Of a stretch of DNA of 64,000 nucleotides, positions 1-9,367 are shown in pieces. Made by a program: the position numbers and the translations under genes. Location: contig CALMPJ010000043.1 in NCBI GenBank assembly GCA_937871585.1, positions 20,236 to 84,235 of the forward strand, read 5' to 3'. The notes under the pieces were generated by a model. The model did no database searches, had not been told where the DNA came from, and saw only the letters and a program-made list of their open reading frames with translations. This DNA comes from an uncultured Acidobacteriota bacterium (lineage in GTDB: Bacteria > Acidobacteriota > Blastocatellia > Pyrinomonadales > Pyrinomonadaceae). Each line of letters begins with the position of its first letter. Position 1 is the first letter of the stretch.

Positions 1-1803
1 GTTGTTGTTCCAGAGGCGAATACCACCGTCGAACGTCGCACCGCTGTCGATCGTTCTGCTGATCGGATCGAGCAATGTAGACATTACGTGCTGGCGGCCG
101 GGAATGTACAATAGTGAACCCCACGATACTTCGTCGTGATAGTTCGCTCCGTTCGGCGTCAGGCAGAAATCGTCTTGGTGGTAGAATTCGCCTTCGCCAG
201 GGCCTTGACCGGTATTTTGCGGAGCCGTGCCGGTACCGCCGCAGCGGCCATTGCTCTCAAGTGTCCACGATCCGAATGTGCCGCAAGCACGAAGCGTATC
301 ACCGGCCGTTCGTTTCGCATCAGGGCCTGCATCCAACGCAGCATCGCCTGTGCGGTCGCGAACGCCAAGGACCATATTCCCGTTCTCGAACTCGATATCG
401 GTCAACATTGGCATCGGAAATGCGAAAGGTGTTTGCATCGTCGCGACCCAAGGACGCCACTCGGCGGCAACGCTCGGATCCGCGAAACCGCGATTGTAGT
501 TGAGCGGTGCCGAGAACGATGGAGTTGCGGTTATCGCCAAAGTTGTCGGATTTACGGCAAAGACGTACGCGAATAGGTTTGCCGCACTTGCAGTGCCGGT
601 CTCGGACGTACAGACAACACCGATGTAAACTGTTCCGCGATAATACGTGACGGCAAACGGTCGCTTATTGTTATTGTCCGCGCAATTTGCACTTGTTCCG
701 CCCGGAGTAGGCAATGTTAGCGACGTCACTGACGCACTGCTGCCAAGGTTTGCACCGGTTGTAGGATTCAATGCATAAAGGCGACGGTCTTGTAGATTCA
801 TTACGAAGAGGCGGCTATTGTCATCAGCCAATGCCATTCCGCCTAAGCTTGTTTTGCCTGTCGCATCCCAGCCCGCGTCACCGTTGTCGCTCGAGTAGTC
901 GAGAACATCGTGGCTGTTGGTCGTCGCGTTTGGCACCGTAAATGTTGAGACAACAGCGCTTGTCGCAGGGTTTACGACATAGATCGCTCCCGGATCATCT
1001 GAATCGTTTAGGATCCCATTGGCTCCGGGACCGAAACCTGAGTGCTTCTTAAAGTATGACGCAACGTAGATTCTGTTAGTAGCACGGTTGTAAGCGATCG
1101 AATTGATCGTTCCAAGCGTCGCTGCCGTTGTGGTCAGAGAATGCGTCAGAGGATTGTCGTAATTGGAGACCGTTGTGTCCGTGTAGGTTGTTCCCGCCAA
1201 ATACGGGAAATCATACAAAACAGCGTTGTTCGCGTAGGTTCCGTTCGATGCACCTTGAGCGTATCGCGGTATTACGATCGTCGGATTGTTCTGGCAATAA
1301 TCCTCCGCACGAGTTACGGCAAGATTGACGTTCGACGTGTTTAGATTGTTTACAAAGTGAACAGTCGAGCCAGCGTCTGTAGCTGTTCCACCAAGCACCG
1401 AATCGTTGCTTCGAGCCGAAGGTGTAAATCCGCTAGGCAGTGTCGTGAACTCGACGCGATATGGCCCCGTTCCACCGGCAACCAGACTATAAGTTCCGTT
1501 TGCAGCCGATGTTGCAGTGCCTTGAAGTGCACCAACTGAATCGTAGGCCGAAACGGTAACGTTGGCGACACCAACATCGATCGATTCAGTTCCGGACGCC
1601 GTATCGTAGGCACCGTTTTGGTTAAAATCCTGAAAGACGCGGCCCGTGATCGTGCCGGCCATCATTACCTCGGACATATTCTCGTCGCGCGAAAACTGCG
1701 CGTGCGACGGTGACGAATACCAAAAGACGAATGTCAAAGCAACAATGGCAGTGACGGACAGTAGTGCCGCAGCGTGGCGGACAGAGAAATACGTACGATT
1801 CAT
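1..1803 (-). CDS. Secreted SdrD B-like / beta-propeller protein, 3' end outside window
   Basis: I read this frame open from an ATG at 1803 down to position 1, giving 601 residues with no stop, so the C-terminus lies beyond the window. It begins with a signal-peptide-like stretch (hydrophobic, ending SPSHAQ). A SdrD B-like domain follows at roughly residues 28-105, with the typical GRVFQDFNQNGAYD opening. Next comes a long Asn/Thr-rich region with repeated propeller-like segments (IYVVNP, LFVMNLQDRRLYALNP). Near the cut end it carries NGNMVLGVRDRTGD and GGIRLWNNN, phrases I associate with large secreted SdrD-B proteins. It probably acts at or outside the cell surface, perhaps as an adhesin or matrix protein. 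Function and ligand are unknown. Confidence 0.85.
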   Translation of the reverse strand, partial: MNRTYFSVRHAAALLSVTAIVALTFVFWYSSPSHAQFSRDENMSEVMMAGTITGRVFQDFNQNGAYDTASGTESIDVGVANVTVSAYDSVGALQGTATSAANGTYSLVAGGTGPYRVEFTTLPSGFTPSARSNDSVLGGTATDAGSTVHFVNNLNTSNVNLAVTRAEDYCQNNPTIVIPRYAQGASNGTYANNAVLYDFPYLAGTTYTDTTVSNYDNPLTHSLTTTAATLGTINSIAYNRATNRIYVASYFKKHSGFGPGANGILNDSDDPGAIYVVNPATSAVVSTFTVPNATTNSHDVLDYSSDNGDAGWDATGKTSLGGMALADDNSRLFVMNLQDRRLYALNPTTGANLGSSASVTSLTLPTPGGTSANCADNNNKRPFAVTYYRGTVYIGVVCTSETGTASAANLFAYVFAVNPTTLAITATPSFSAPLNYNRGFADPSVAAEWRPWVATMQTPFAFPMPMLTDIEFENGNMVLGVRDRTGDAALDAGPDAKRTAGDTLRACGTFGSWTLESNGRCGGTGTAPQNTGQGPGEGEFYHQDDFCLTPNGANYHDEVSWGSLLYIPGRQHVMSTLLDPISRTIDSGATFDGGIRLWNNN

Positions 1804-1945
1804 AATCAATTCGAGTTCTTGGGTTAGGACTTGGCTGGATGGGAAATGGCCCAAGGAAGGTGCCTAGAGTTGGCCGCGTAACACACGACCACAGACAGTC
1901 TACGATACGGAGCTAAACAATGTCAAACATTTTTGTGCGCCCAAG

Positions 1946-2488
1946 TTATTGTTTTTTGAGATGTTCCGCGAACTGTTTTCGAAACTTCGCGACCTTAGGA
2001 GCAACCACGGCGGCGCAATATGGCTGGTTAGGATTATTGGCGAAATATTCCTGATGATAGTTCTCGGCAGGCCAAAATTTGTCGAACGCGGTTACCTCAG
2101 TGACGATAGGATTGTCGTAGATCTCCGCTGCATTTATTTCGGCGATGATCTCGTGAGCAGTTTCCCGTTGATCTCCTGAATGATAGAAGATCGCTGAACG
2201 ATAGGACGTTCCGATGTCATTACCTTGCCGATTTAGCTGAGTTGGGTCGTGAACCGTGAAATACACACGAAGAAGATCGGCAAACGACAGATGCAAAGGA
2301 TCGAACTCTATCTGTACAACCTCAGCGTGTCCGGTAGTTTCGGAGCAAACTTCCTGATATGTCGGGTTCTCTTTGTGTCCGCCGCTGTAGCCGGAAACTA
2401 CGTCTTCGACGCCAACAAGGTCATCGAAAACTGCCTCAACACACCAAAAACATCCTGCCGCTAACGTTGCTGTCTCAAGTTCTGCCAT
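1946..2488 (-). CDS. msrA: Peptide-methionine (S)-S-oxide reductase MsrA
   Basis: The 180-residue protein repairs oxidised proteins by reducing methionine S-sulfoxide, using thioredoxin as usual donor. The family active-site motif GCFWC is at residues 12-16, with the nucleophile Cys13 in the expected place. The family block GYSGG is at about 33-37, and HDPTQLNRQGNDIGTSYRS follows in mid-protein. A late cysteine in the QPYC segment near residue 158 is a candidate recycling cysteine. No signal peptide is visible, so it should be cytoplasmic. Its ATG overlaps the stop of the upstream mtnB-like gene by one base (TAATG), which implies translational coupling. No MsrB domain is fused. Confidence 0.97.
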   Translation of the reverse strand: MAELETATLAAGCFWCVEAVFDDLVGVEDVVSGYSGGHKENPTYQEVCSETTGHAEVVQIEFDPLHLSFADLLRVYFTVHDPTQLNRQGNDIGTSYRSAIFYHSGDQRETAHEIIAEINAAEIYDNPIVTEVTAFDKFWPAENYHQEYFANNPNQPYCAAVVAPKVAKFRKQFAEHLKKQ

Positions 2489-3105
2489 TATTGTTTCTCG
2501 TTTACCGCGATCTCGAATAGAAATTCCAATATTTCAATATTCGTCCGAGCCTGCTTCACGGTTTCACCCCAAGTATACAATCCGTGTTTGCGAATGAATA
2601 TACCGACAGCAGAAATATCGTCGGAAAGCACATTTGCTATCACGTGCGACAAAGCGACGTGATCTTTTGAATTATCAATAATCGGAACACGGGCCGACTG
2701 GTCAAATCGATCGATACCGTCGAGACTCGCCAACGCTTCGTAACCCGAGAACTCGAGCACGCCGTCTACATAATTCTTGTCCGTCAAAATAATGCCGGGA
2801 ACGCTCTGTGAGTACAGCACACACCGAGCTCGCGGACGCATTCGGTAGATCGCGAGGTGAAGCAGCGAACCATCCGACGGCCGGCCAAAGCCTTGTAAGA
2901 TCTCGGCGTCTTCGTCCAGTTCTAGGAAGTTCGTTTCGTCCAGATCACCGATGTCGTCACCGGCCGACGTTATACATAGACGAGTTGGTTTACGAGCAAG
3001 CAGCACGCTGAAATTGCCGCTCGATCCACGAAGCCATCCTCGGCCATGAAATGAACGGCCTACTATTGCAAGTTCTTCAGTAAGAGAATTTTGTTTTGCG
3101 GGCAT
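2488..3105 (-). CDS. MtnB-like class II aldolase/adducin protein with altered metal site
   Basis: This 205-residue protein matches methylthioribulose-1-phosphate dehydratase (MtnB, methionine salvage) along its length. It has the N-terminal GSSGNFSV block, GYEALASLDG (the Glu-containing block) and KHGLYTWGET with the C-terminal metal histidine. The motif that normally reads HTHS, giving two zinc histidines, reads YSQS here (bases near 2806-2817). Two of the three metal ligands are therefore absent. I infer either loss of dehydratase activity, a changed metal or cofactor, or a new substrate. It is the first gene of a pair with msrA, overlapping by one base. No other methionine-salvage gene is in the window. 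The fold assignment is firm and the enzyme activity is not. Confidence 0.75.
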   Translation of the reverse strand: MPAKQNSLTEELAIVGRSFHGRGWLRGSSGNFSVLLARKPTRLCITSAGDDIGDLDETNFLELDEDAEILQGFGRPSDGSLLHLAIYRMRPRARCVLYSQSVPGIILTDKNYVDGVLEFSGYEALASLDGIDRFDQSARVPIIDNSKDHVALSHVIANVLSDDISAVGIFIRKHGLYTWGETVKQARTNIEILEFLFEIAVNEKQ

Positions 3106-3250
3106 AAATAAAGCTGGCTCTATGATCGGCTCTATCTATAGTCTGAAAGGAAAATCGTAATTTTTCAATAGAATTCTGCTCGGTTTAATAGTTTAATTTC
3201 CAAACAACAATAATCTGAGCTGATTTGCCCACGTTCGGCCATCGACGTAT

Positions 3251-4252
3251 ATGCGAGTAGTTAATAGTATTTTTGTGCTGATCTTGACGGCACTAGTGTC
3301 TGTTTATGGAGTAGGTGCACAGTCTTTTAGTGAGAATTTTGATACCGTAATGCCGAGCGGTTGGAGTAGTCAGAATAACAGCGTGGCCGGTGCGACCGGC
3401 TGGTTTGCTGGAAACACGACTGTTTTTGGTTCGCAAGCCGGGGCCGCATCATCATACATTGGTGCAAATTTCCAAAACACGACCGGTGCGAATACGATCA
3501 GCAACTGGCTGATCTCGCCAATAAGAGTTTTTCGAAATGGCGATACGATCAGGTTTTATACTCGTACGGTGACAACAGGCGGATTTCCGGATCGGCTTCA
3601 ACTTCGGCTGTCGTTAGCGGGCGACAGCGTTAGGGTTGGCAGTTCCGCAACCAGTGTCGGCGACTTCACCACACTTTTACTCGATATTAACCCGACATAC
3701 ACCACGACCGATTATCCTACGACTTGGACACAGTATACAGCCACGATCTCAGGCCTTGCGGCAAATACCGCCGGTCGAGTTGCATTTCGTTACTTTGTTG
3801 AGAACGGCGGGCCGCTAGGCGTGAATTCGGATTACATCGGAATCGATTCATTCCAATACACATCGCTCGGACCGACCTCGGGAACCGCATTTGTCGCGGG
3901 GCGCATATTGACGCCGGAAGGCAACGGACTACGTAATGCGGTCGTTTCCGTGACGGACCAAACAGGGCAGACGATATCGACCCGAACAGGAAGCTTTGGC
4001 TATTTTCGATTCGACGGCATCGAATCGGGACAATCAGTTGTTTTGATCGTGAACTCGAAACGATTCCACTTTGATCCTGTGGTTCTAAACGTAAATGGCT
4101 CGATCTTCGATCTTGAGGTAACGGGACAGGATCCGCTACCGTTGGCAGACGAATTTGCCGCGTCCGGGAATCTTGAGAACGATTTGTCGCTCGTTAAGGA
4201 TCACAATGTTCGGCGAGTTTTTCCACGCATAGAATCGTGCGTAAACCCTTGA
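3251..4252 (+). CDS. Secreted choice-of-anchor J protein with carboxypeptidase-regulatory-like domain
   Basis: The 333-residue protein starts with a signal peptide (hydrophobic residues 6-22, ending GVGAQ). Residues about 26-205 match the choice-of-anchor J pattern: ENFDTVMPSGW at the start, then SNWLISP and a jelly-roll-like beta segment. Residues about 212-292 look like a carboxypeptidase regulatory-like (Ig-type) domain, with GRILTPEGNGLRNAVVSV and the FGYFRFDGI turn. It is probably an extracellular or surface protein with a beta-sandwich architecture and no visible catalytic motif. The last 39 codons overlap, tail to tail, the 3' end of the opposite-strand gene at 4136-4642, so the final C-terminal tail is the least certain part. 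Confidence 0.82.
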   Translation: MRVVNSIFVLILTALVSVYGVGAQSFSENFDTVMPSGWSSQNNSVAGATGWFAGNTTVFGSQAGAASSYIGANFQNTTGANTISNWLISPIRVFRNGDTIRFYTRTVTTGGFPDRLQLRLSLAGDSVRVGSSATSVGDFTTLLLDINPTYTTTDYPTTWTQYTATISGLAANTAGRVAFRYFVENGGPLGVNSDYIGIDSFQYTSLGPTSGTAFVAGRILTPEGNGLRNAVVSVTDQTGQTISTRTGSFGYFRFDGIESGQSVVLIVNSKRFHFDPVVLNVNGSIFDLEVTGQDPLPLADEFAASGNLENDLSLVKDHNVRRVFPRIESCVNP

Positions 4253-4642
4253 GGCCACAAAGAGTAGAATACCAATAGCGAATGGGATCGAAGACCAGCC
4301 AATTCCGACATATTGAGACACTACTATTGATAAAACGAAACTTACTAGTAATGCTACAAGTCCCACCAAGACGGATATTTGTTGTCGTTTGAATACACCT
4401 CTAAATCGACCGATACAACTCGTGCAGAATGGTGCGATCACTGAATGTGGTTTGTTGAGGACATGCTCAGCGATAATGCTCACGCCGCCCGCTAATTTCG
4501 CAAATTGCGCCACCGGACTGTTTTCAGTTTCCTCGAATTTATATGACTTAACATTGGTCTGAAGGCCACAGACAATGCAAAATGCAAAAGGTAAATGCAC
4601 CACACCATCTGATTCTGAGAGCTTTACGTCATGTTTCATCAT
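4136..4642 (-). CDS. Small membrane protein with two CxxC pairs, unknown function
   Basis: The 168-residue protein is not recognised as a known family. An N-terminal soluble part holds CIVC near residue 22 and CTSC near residue 73, a spacing that could form a zinc ribbon. Two adjacent membrane segments follow (about residues 90-110 and 115-132). The tail after the second segment is basic. Base composition looks more A/T-rich than in neighbouring genes, which could mean a foreign or fast-evolving gene. Its 3' end overlaps the convergent choice-of-anchor gene by 117 bases, unusual for two intact genes. It is included because the hydrophobic pattern and paired cysteines look real. A start at the second ATG is equally possible. 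Confidence 0.6.
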   Translation of the reverse strand: MMKHDVKLSESDGVVHLPFAFCIVCGLQTNVKSYKFEETENSPVAQFAKLAGGVSIIAEHVLNKPHSVIAPFCTSCIGRFRGVFKRQQISVLVGLVALLVSFVLSIVVSQYVGIGWSSIPFAIGILLFVASRVYARFYAWKNSPNIVILNERQIVLKIPGRGKFVCQR

Positions 4643-4719
4643 TGTCTGCCGAAGATGCTAGGAAACAAGAATCATAGTGGTAATTTAGATTAGGACCGAT
4701 TTAAAAAATCTCCATTACG

Positions 4720-6672
4720 TTACTCTTCGTCTTGCCGTAGAGCTTCGAGAACCGATAGATCCTCAAGCGTCGTTACGTCTCCCGCAACTGCACCGCCGGC
4801 TGCCAGTTCCCGGAGCAAACGCCGCATGATCTTGCCCGAACGCGTTTTTGGCAACGCATCTGTAAATCGAATATCGTCGGGCTTTGCCAGAGAGCCTATC
4901 TCTTTGGCGACGTGAGCTCTCAATTCGTTCTTCAATTCGTCGCTACCTGTACGGCCGCCTTCGAGCGTTACAAATGCCGCGATGGCTTGGCCTTTTATGT
5001 CGTCAGGACGGCCGACGACGGCTGCTTCTGCAACAGTTTCGTGCGAGACAAGCGCGGATTCGATCTCTGCGGTTCCCAAGCGATGACCACTGACATTTAT
5101 CACGTCATCGACTCGGCCCATGATCCAAAAATAGCCGCGATCGTCACGTCGGGCACCGTCACCGGCAAAGTAGTAACCCGGGATTTCGGACCAATACGCT
5201 TGTTTGTAACGTTCGTCGTCGCCCCATAAAGTTCGCAGCATCGACGGCCATGGATGCGTCGCGACGAGATAGCCGCCTTCGTTCGGGCCGACCGGTTTTC
5301 CGGCTTTAGTGACAACATCAAGCATAATTCCCGGCAATGGCCGCGTCGCAGTTCCGGGAACCGTCGGCGTTGCTCCGGGCAATGGCGAGATCATCGCGGC
5401 TCCGGTTTCAGTCTGCCACCAAGTATCGACGATCGGACATCGTTCTTTGCCGATGACCGAGTGATACCACATCCAAGCCTCAGGATTTATCGGTTCGCCG
5501 ACGGTTCCGAGCAGTCTCAGGCTCGAGAGATCATGCTTCAACGGATACTGCTCGCCCCATTTGATGAATGCTCGAATGGCGGTCGGTGCGGTGTAAAAGA
5601 TCGTCACGCGATTACGCTCGATTATGTCCCAGAAGCGGTCGAAATCGGGAAAGTTCGGTGCTCCCTCGTACATCATCACCGTCGCACCATTCGCTAACGG
5701 GCCGTAAACGACATAGCTATGGCCCGTGACCCAACCGATATCTGCAGTGCACCAATAGACGTCTTCGTCCTTCATGTCGAAGACCATCTTCGTTGTATAA
5801 GCCGCCTGCGTCAGGTAGCCGCCGGTCGTGTGTAAGATGCCCTTCGGCTTTCCGGTCGTGCCAGAGGTGTAGAGAATGTATAGCGGATGTTCGCTGTCGA
5901 GCTCGACTGCGGGACAATTCGCATCGACCGTCGCCATCATCTCATGCCACCAATGATCGCGTCCCGGACGCATCGCAACCTCGCTTCCTGTTCGTTTGTA
6001 AACAACCGTTCCCGTGACAGTCGGACAATGTTCTACGGCTTCGTCAACGACAGGTTTCAGCATTATTTCGCTGCCGCGACGAAAGCCGCCGTCGGCCGTG
6101 ACGATCAGATTACAGCCGCCGTCATTCACTCGATCGCGAATCGCGTCGGCAGAAAACCCGCCAAAAATAACGGTGTGTGTCGCGCCGATCCGAGCACACG
6201 CAAGCATCGCGATCGCAAGTTCCGGCACGAGCGGCATATACAGAGCGACACGGTCGCCGGTTTCGACTCCGAGTTTCTTCAGCACGTTCGCGAATTTACA
6301 AACTTCGTGATGAAGCTGCAGATATGTCAGCGTTCGTTGCTCGCCCGGTTCGCCTTCCCAGATGAATGCCGCTTTGTTCTTTCGAGATGTCGTCAAATGA
6401 CGATCGAGACAGTTATACGCGATGTTGATCTTGCCGCCGACGAACCATTTGGCGAAAGGTTCGTTCCATTCAAGAGTCGTGTGCCACGGTTCAAACCAAT
6501 GCAATTCCTCCGCCTGCTTTGCCCAAAACGCGGGCACATCGGCTGCTGCCTCGGCGTAAATTCGTTCGTATTCCTCAAAACTTTTGATGTGTGCATTAGC
6601 CGAAAATTCGGCTGAAGGCGCAAATACGCGATCTTCGGAAAGTATTGATTCAATGGCGGTTTGTTCGGACAT
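4720..6672 (-). CDS. acs: Acetyl-CoA synthetase (AMP-forming)
   Basis: The 650-residue enzyme activates acetate with ATP and CoA to acetyl-CoA through acetyl-AMP. Its length is that of standard Acs. The adenylate-forming P-loop [11 protein letters not shown] lies at about 268-278. WWQTETGA (substrate and adenylate binding), the hinge region [16 protein letters not shown] and the C-terminal [11 protein letters not shown] are all present. Lys614 in that last motif is the lysine whose acetylation switches off Acs in other bacteria, so post-translational control is plausible though no acetyltransferase gene is nearby. It is divergent from xylG, with only 32 bases between start codons, so the promoters must overlap. 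Cytoplasmic. Confidence 0.97.
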   Translation of the reverse strand: MSEQTAIESILSEDRVFAPSAEFSANAHIKSFEEYERIYAEAAADVPAFWAKQAEELHWFEPWHTTLEWNEPFAKWFVGGKINIAYNCLDRHLTTSRKNKAAFIWEGEPGEQRTLTYLQLHHEVCKFANVLKKLGVETGDRVALYMPLVPELAIAMLACARIGATHTVIFGGFSADAIRDRVNDGGCNLIVTADGGFRRGSEIMLKPVVDEAVEHCPTVTGTVVYKRTGSEVAMRPGRDHWWHEMMATVDANCPAVELDSEHPLYILYTSGTTGKPKGILHTTGGYLTQAAYTTKMVFDMKDEDVYWCTADIGWVTGHSYVVYGPLANGATVMMYEGAPNFPDFDRFWDIIERNRVTIFYTAPTAIRAFIKWGEQYPLKHDLSSLRLLGTVGEPINPEAWMWYHSVIGKERCPIVDTWWQTETGAAMISPLPGATPTVPGTATRPLPGIMLDVVTKAGKPVGPNEGGYLVATHPWPSMLRTLWGDDERYKQAYWSEIPGYYFAGDGARRDDRGYFWIMGRVDDVINVSGHRLGTAEIESALVSHETVAEAAVVGRPDDIKGQAIAAFVTLEGGRTGSDELKNELRAHVAKEIGSLAKPDDIRFTDALPKTRSGKIMRRLLRELAAGGAVAGDVTTLEDLSVLEALRQDEE

Positions 6673-6704
6673 ATGAGTTGAGTATAAAGTATCTCTAAGA
6701 CCCT

Positions 6705-8222
6705 ATGCCACTGTTAGAGATGCGTGACATCGTCAAGGAATTTCCCGGCGTCAAGGCCCTTGACGGCGTGAGCTTTACGCTCGACGCGGGCGAGTTTCAT
6801 TCGCTGGTCGGCGAGAATGGTGCGGGCAAATCGACGCTGATGAAGGTGCTCTCGGCGGTCTATCCGCACGGAACTTACGAAGGCGATATCTTGATCGATG
6901 GAACTGTAAGGCACTTTCGCGGAATCCGCGATTCTGAGGCCGCGGGCGTCGCGATCATCTTTCAGGAATTGTCGCTTGTAAAGGAACTTACCGTTGGCGA
7001 GAACATCTTCCTCGGACAGGAACCACAAAAGTTCGGCGTTATAGATTGGGCAGAACTATATCATCGTGCATCGTCGCTATTGAGAGACCTCGAACTCGAT
7101 CTCGATCCGCGAGTTCATGCCGGAAGCCTTGGTATCGGGCAACAACAATTGGTTGAGATCGCGAAAGCCTTAAGCAAAGACGCTCGAATTCTTGTGCTCG
7201 ACGAGCCGACCGCCGCGTTGACCGAATCTGAGGTAGAGACTTTGTTCGGAATTCTCGAAAAGCTTCAAGCAAAAGGCGTCGGTATGATCTATATCTCGCA
7301 TAAGCTCGACGAGGTTTTTCGCCTGAGCGATACGATCACGGTGCTTCGCGACGGGCGAACTGTCGGCACGCACAAAGCCGCCGATCTGACGAAAGACAAG
7401 GTCATCGCTGCAATGGTCGGCCGCGAAGTTGGTGACATATATCCGAAACCCGATCACGAACGCGGCGACGTGGCGATGCGAGTCAGCGGTGTGACCGTTT
7501 ATGACCTAGACGACTCAAACAAAAAGCTGGTCGATGACGTTTCTTTCGAAGTTCGACGCGGCGAGATCCTCGGCATCGCCGGCCTGATGGGAGCCGGACG
7601 AAGCGAGACGTTAACGGCTATTTTTGGCGGATGGCTGGGCCGAAGCCATGGCCTGATTGAGGTCGATGGCTTGCCAAAGCGGTTTCATTCTCCTAAAGAC
7701 GCGATCGCCGCCGGTCTCGGTTTTGTAACAGAAGACCGCAAACGTTTCGGTCTGCTGCTCGATCAGACGATCGTCGATAATATGACTTTAGCTAGCCTCG
7801 ACAAGGTTTCGGGTAGCTTCTTGACTGATCGAACTCGCGAAACGAAGGCAGTGTCTGGACAGATCACAGGGCTTGGTATCAAGACGCCATCCGCATTTAC
7901 AGTAGCCGGAACATTGAGTGGCGGCAATCAGCAGAAGGTCGTGCTTGGCAAATGGCTGCTGACCGAACCAAAGGTTCTATTCCTTGACGAACCAACTCGC
8001 GGCATTGACGTCGGTGCAAAACAAGAGATATACGCCGAGATCAATCGGTTCGCGAAACAGGGGCTTGCGATCGTTCTCGTATCATCAGAATTGCCCGAAT
8101 TACTTGGCCTGTCGGATCGCGTTGTCGTCCTGCACGAAGGCCAAGTTACCGCAGAATTCGAACGAGAAAACGCATCACCTGAGAAAGTAATGGCGGCCGC
8201 AACGGGCCAGATCGGACAATAA
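6705..8222 (+). CDS. xylG: Sugar ABC transporter ATP-binding protein, XylG type
   Basis: The 505-residue protein has two fused ABC ATPase domains, as in carbohydrate uptake family 2 importers (xylose, ribose, galactose). Domain 1 has Walker A GENGAGKST at residues 36-44, a degenerate signature GIGQQQ and Walker B ILVLDEPTAAL. Domain 2 has a canonical signature LSGGNQQ and Walker B FLDEPTRGID but a degenerate Walker A (GLMGAGRSE). That asymmetry is normal for this family. HGTYEGDILIDG is closest to XylG in my memory, so xylose is the likely substrate, not a proven one. It is followed by the permease with a one-base overlap. No periplasmic binding protein is encoded next to it. Confidence 0.9.
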   Translation: MPLLEMRDIVKEFPGVKALDGVSFTLDAGEFHSLVGENGAGKSTLMKVLSAVYPHGTYEGDILIDGTVRHFRGIRDSEAAGVAIIFQELSLVKELTVGENIFLGQEPQKFGVIDWAELYHRASSLLRDLELDLDPRVHAGSLGIGQQQLVEIAKALSKDARILVLDEPTAALTESEVETLFGILEKLQAKGVGMIYISHKLDEVFRLSDTITVLRDGRTVGTHKAADLTKDKVIAAMVGREVGDIYPKPDHERGDVAMRVSGVTVYDLDDSNKKLVDDVSFEVRRGEILGIAGLMGAGRSETLTAIFGGWLGRSHGLIEVDGLPKRFHSPKDAIAAGLGFVTEDRKRFGLLLDQTIVDNMTLASLDKVSGSFLTDRTRETKAVSGQITGLGIKTPSAFTVAGTLSGGNQQKVVLGKWLLTEPKVLFLDEPTRGIDVGAKQEIYAEINRFAKQGLAIVLVSSELPELLGLSDRVVVLHEGQVTAEFERENASPEKVMAAATGQIGQ

Positions 8223-9367
8223 TGAGCGAAACAAAGACAAAGTTATTCGACAGTTCTTCCTTACGTGCATACGTAATGCTCGCCATTTTGGCGGTCATCT
8301 GGCTGCTGTTTCATTGGCTGACGGGCAGTACCTTTCTAACAGCCCGCAACCTGTCGAACCTGATGACGCAGATGTCAGTCACTGGCATTCTCGCGGTCGG
8401 AATGTTGATGCTGATCGTTTCGGGGAACATCGACCTGTCGGTTGGTTCGGTGCTTGGACTTGCCGGAGGTGTCGCGGCATGGGCGTTAATGACGGGCTAC
8501 AGCTTACCGGTCGCGATGGTTTTGGCGATCGGTATCGGAATTGGCGTCGGACTGTTTCAAGGAACGCTTGCGGCGTACCTGAATATTCCCGCGTTCATCG
8601 TTACTCTAGGCGGCCTGCTTGCTTGGCGGGGAGCTGTAAAGTGGCTGCTCGGCGGCAACACGATCCCGATCTCGGACGAGACATTCAAAGGCTTGGGGCA
8701 AAGCTATATTGGCACATCGCTTGGTTGGGTGTTGGCTGCGGTTGCCGTTGCATTCGTAATTTTTATGGCGATTCGGCGAGCCCAAAGTGCAAAGGCTTAC
8801 GGTCTCGGCGAAGCAAATTACACCGGCGAATTACTCAAGACCATCTTGCCCGTCATCGCGATCATCGCTTTTATTTGGGTGATGAACTCGTACGAAGATC
8901 GCGGAGTGCCGATACCGGTTTTAGTTCTTCTTGTAGTTGCTTTGATCGGCGGCTTTTTAACGACCTCGACGACATTTGGCAGATATCTCTACGCTATTGG
9001 TGGCAATCCTGACGCAGCTCGTTTGTCGGGCATCAATAATAAACGCAACGTCTTGGCTGTGTACGCCATTCTCGGTGCCGTCACGGGACTTGCAGCCTTG
9101 ATCTACGCCGGACGCGTCGGCAGTGCGACGCCCGACGCCGGCGTCCTCAAGGAACTCGACGCCATCGCCGCCTGCGTCATCGGCGGTGCATCACTCGTCG
9201 GCGGCCGCGGAACCATATTCGGAGCCTGTCTAGGTGCCCTTATCATGGCAAGCCTCGACAACGGAATGTCACTCTACGGCGTCCGCGATTTCCTACAGGA
9301 CATCGTCAAAGGCTCGATCTTGGTTGCCGCCGTTGGGCTCGATATGGCAGGTCGAAGGAACACGTGA
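8222..9367 (+). CDS. xylH: Sugar ABC transporter permease, XylH type
   Basis: The 381-residue integral membrane protein has about ten hydrophobic segments and the family block GNIDLSVGS near residues 69-77. It ends with FLQDIVKGSILVAAVGLD, the conserved C-terminal segment of XylH. It would form the inner-membrane channel and couple to the XylG ATPase. The ATG overlaps the xylG stop by one base (TAATG), so the two are co-translated. The next gene, a hydrolase, starts with GTG overlapping this gene's stop by four bases. A binding protein (XylF) would be needed for import and is not in the window. Confidence 0.92.
   Translation: MSETKTKLFDSSSLRAYVMLAILAVIWLLFHWLTGSTFLTARNLSNLMTQMSVTGILAVGMLMLIVSGNIDLSVGSVLGLAGGVAAWALMTGYSLPVAMVLAIGIGIGVGLFQGTLAAYLNIPAFIVTLGGLLAWRGAVKWLLGGNTIPISDETFKGLGQSYIGTSLGWVLAAVAVAFVIFMAIRRAQSAKAYGLGEANYTGELLKTILPVIAIIAFIWVMNSYEDRGVPIPVLVLLVVALIGGFLTTSTTFGRYLYAIGGNPDAARLSGINNKRNVLAVYAILGAVTGLAALIYAGRVGSATPDAGVLKELDAIAACVIGGASLVGGRGTIFGACLGALIMASLDNGMSLYGVRDFLQDIVKGSILVAAVGLDMAGRRNT

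Noticed and set aside
114..576. Plus-strand open frames near the window start
   Set aside because: They lie opposite a continuous minus-strand secreted protein frame with clear SdrD-B and propeller sequence.
5887..6615. 242-codon plus-strand frame
   Set aside because: Antisense shadow of the acetyl-CoA synthetase gene; no family sequence.
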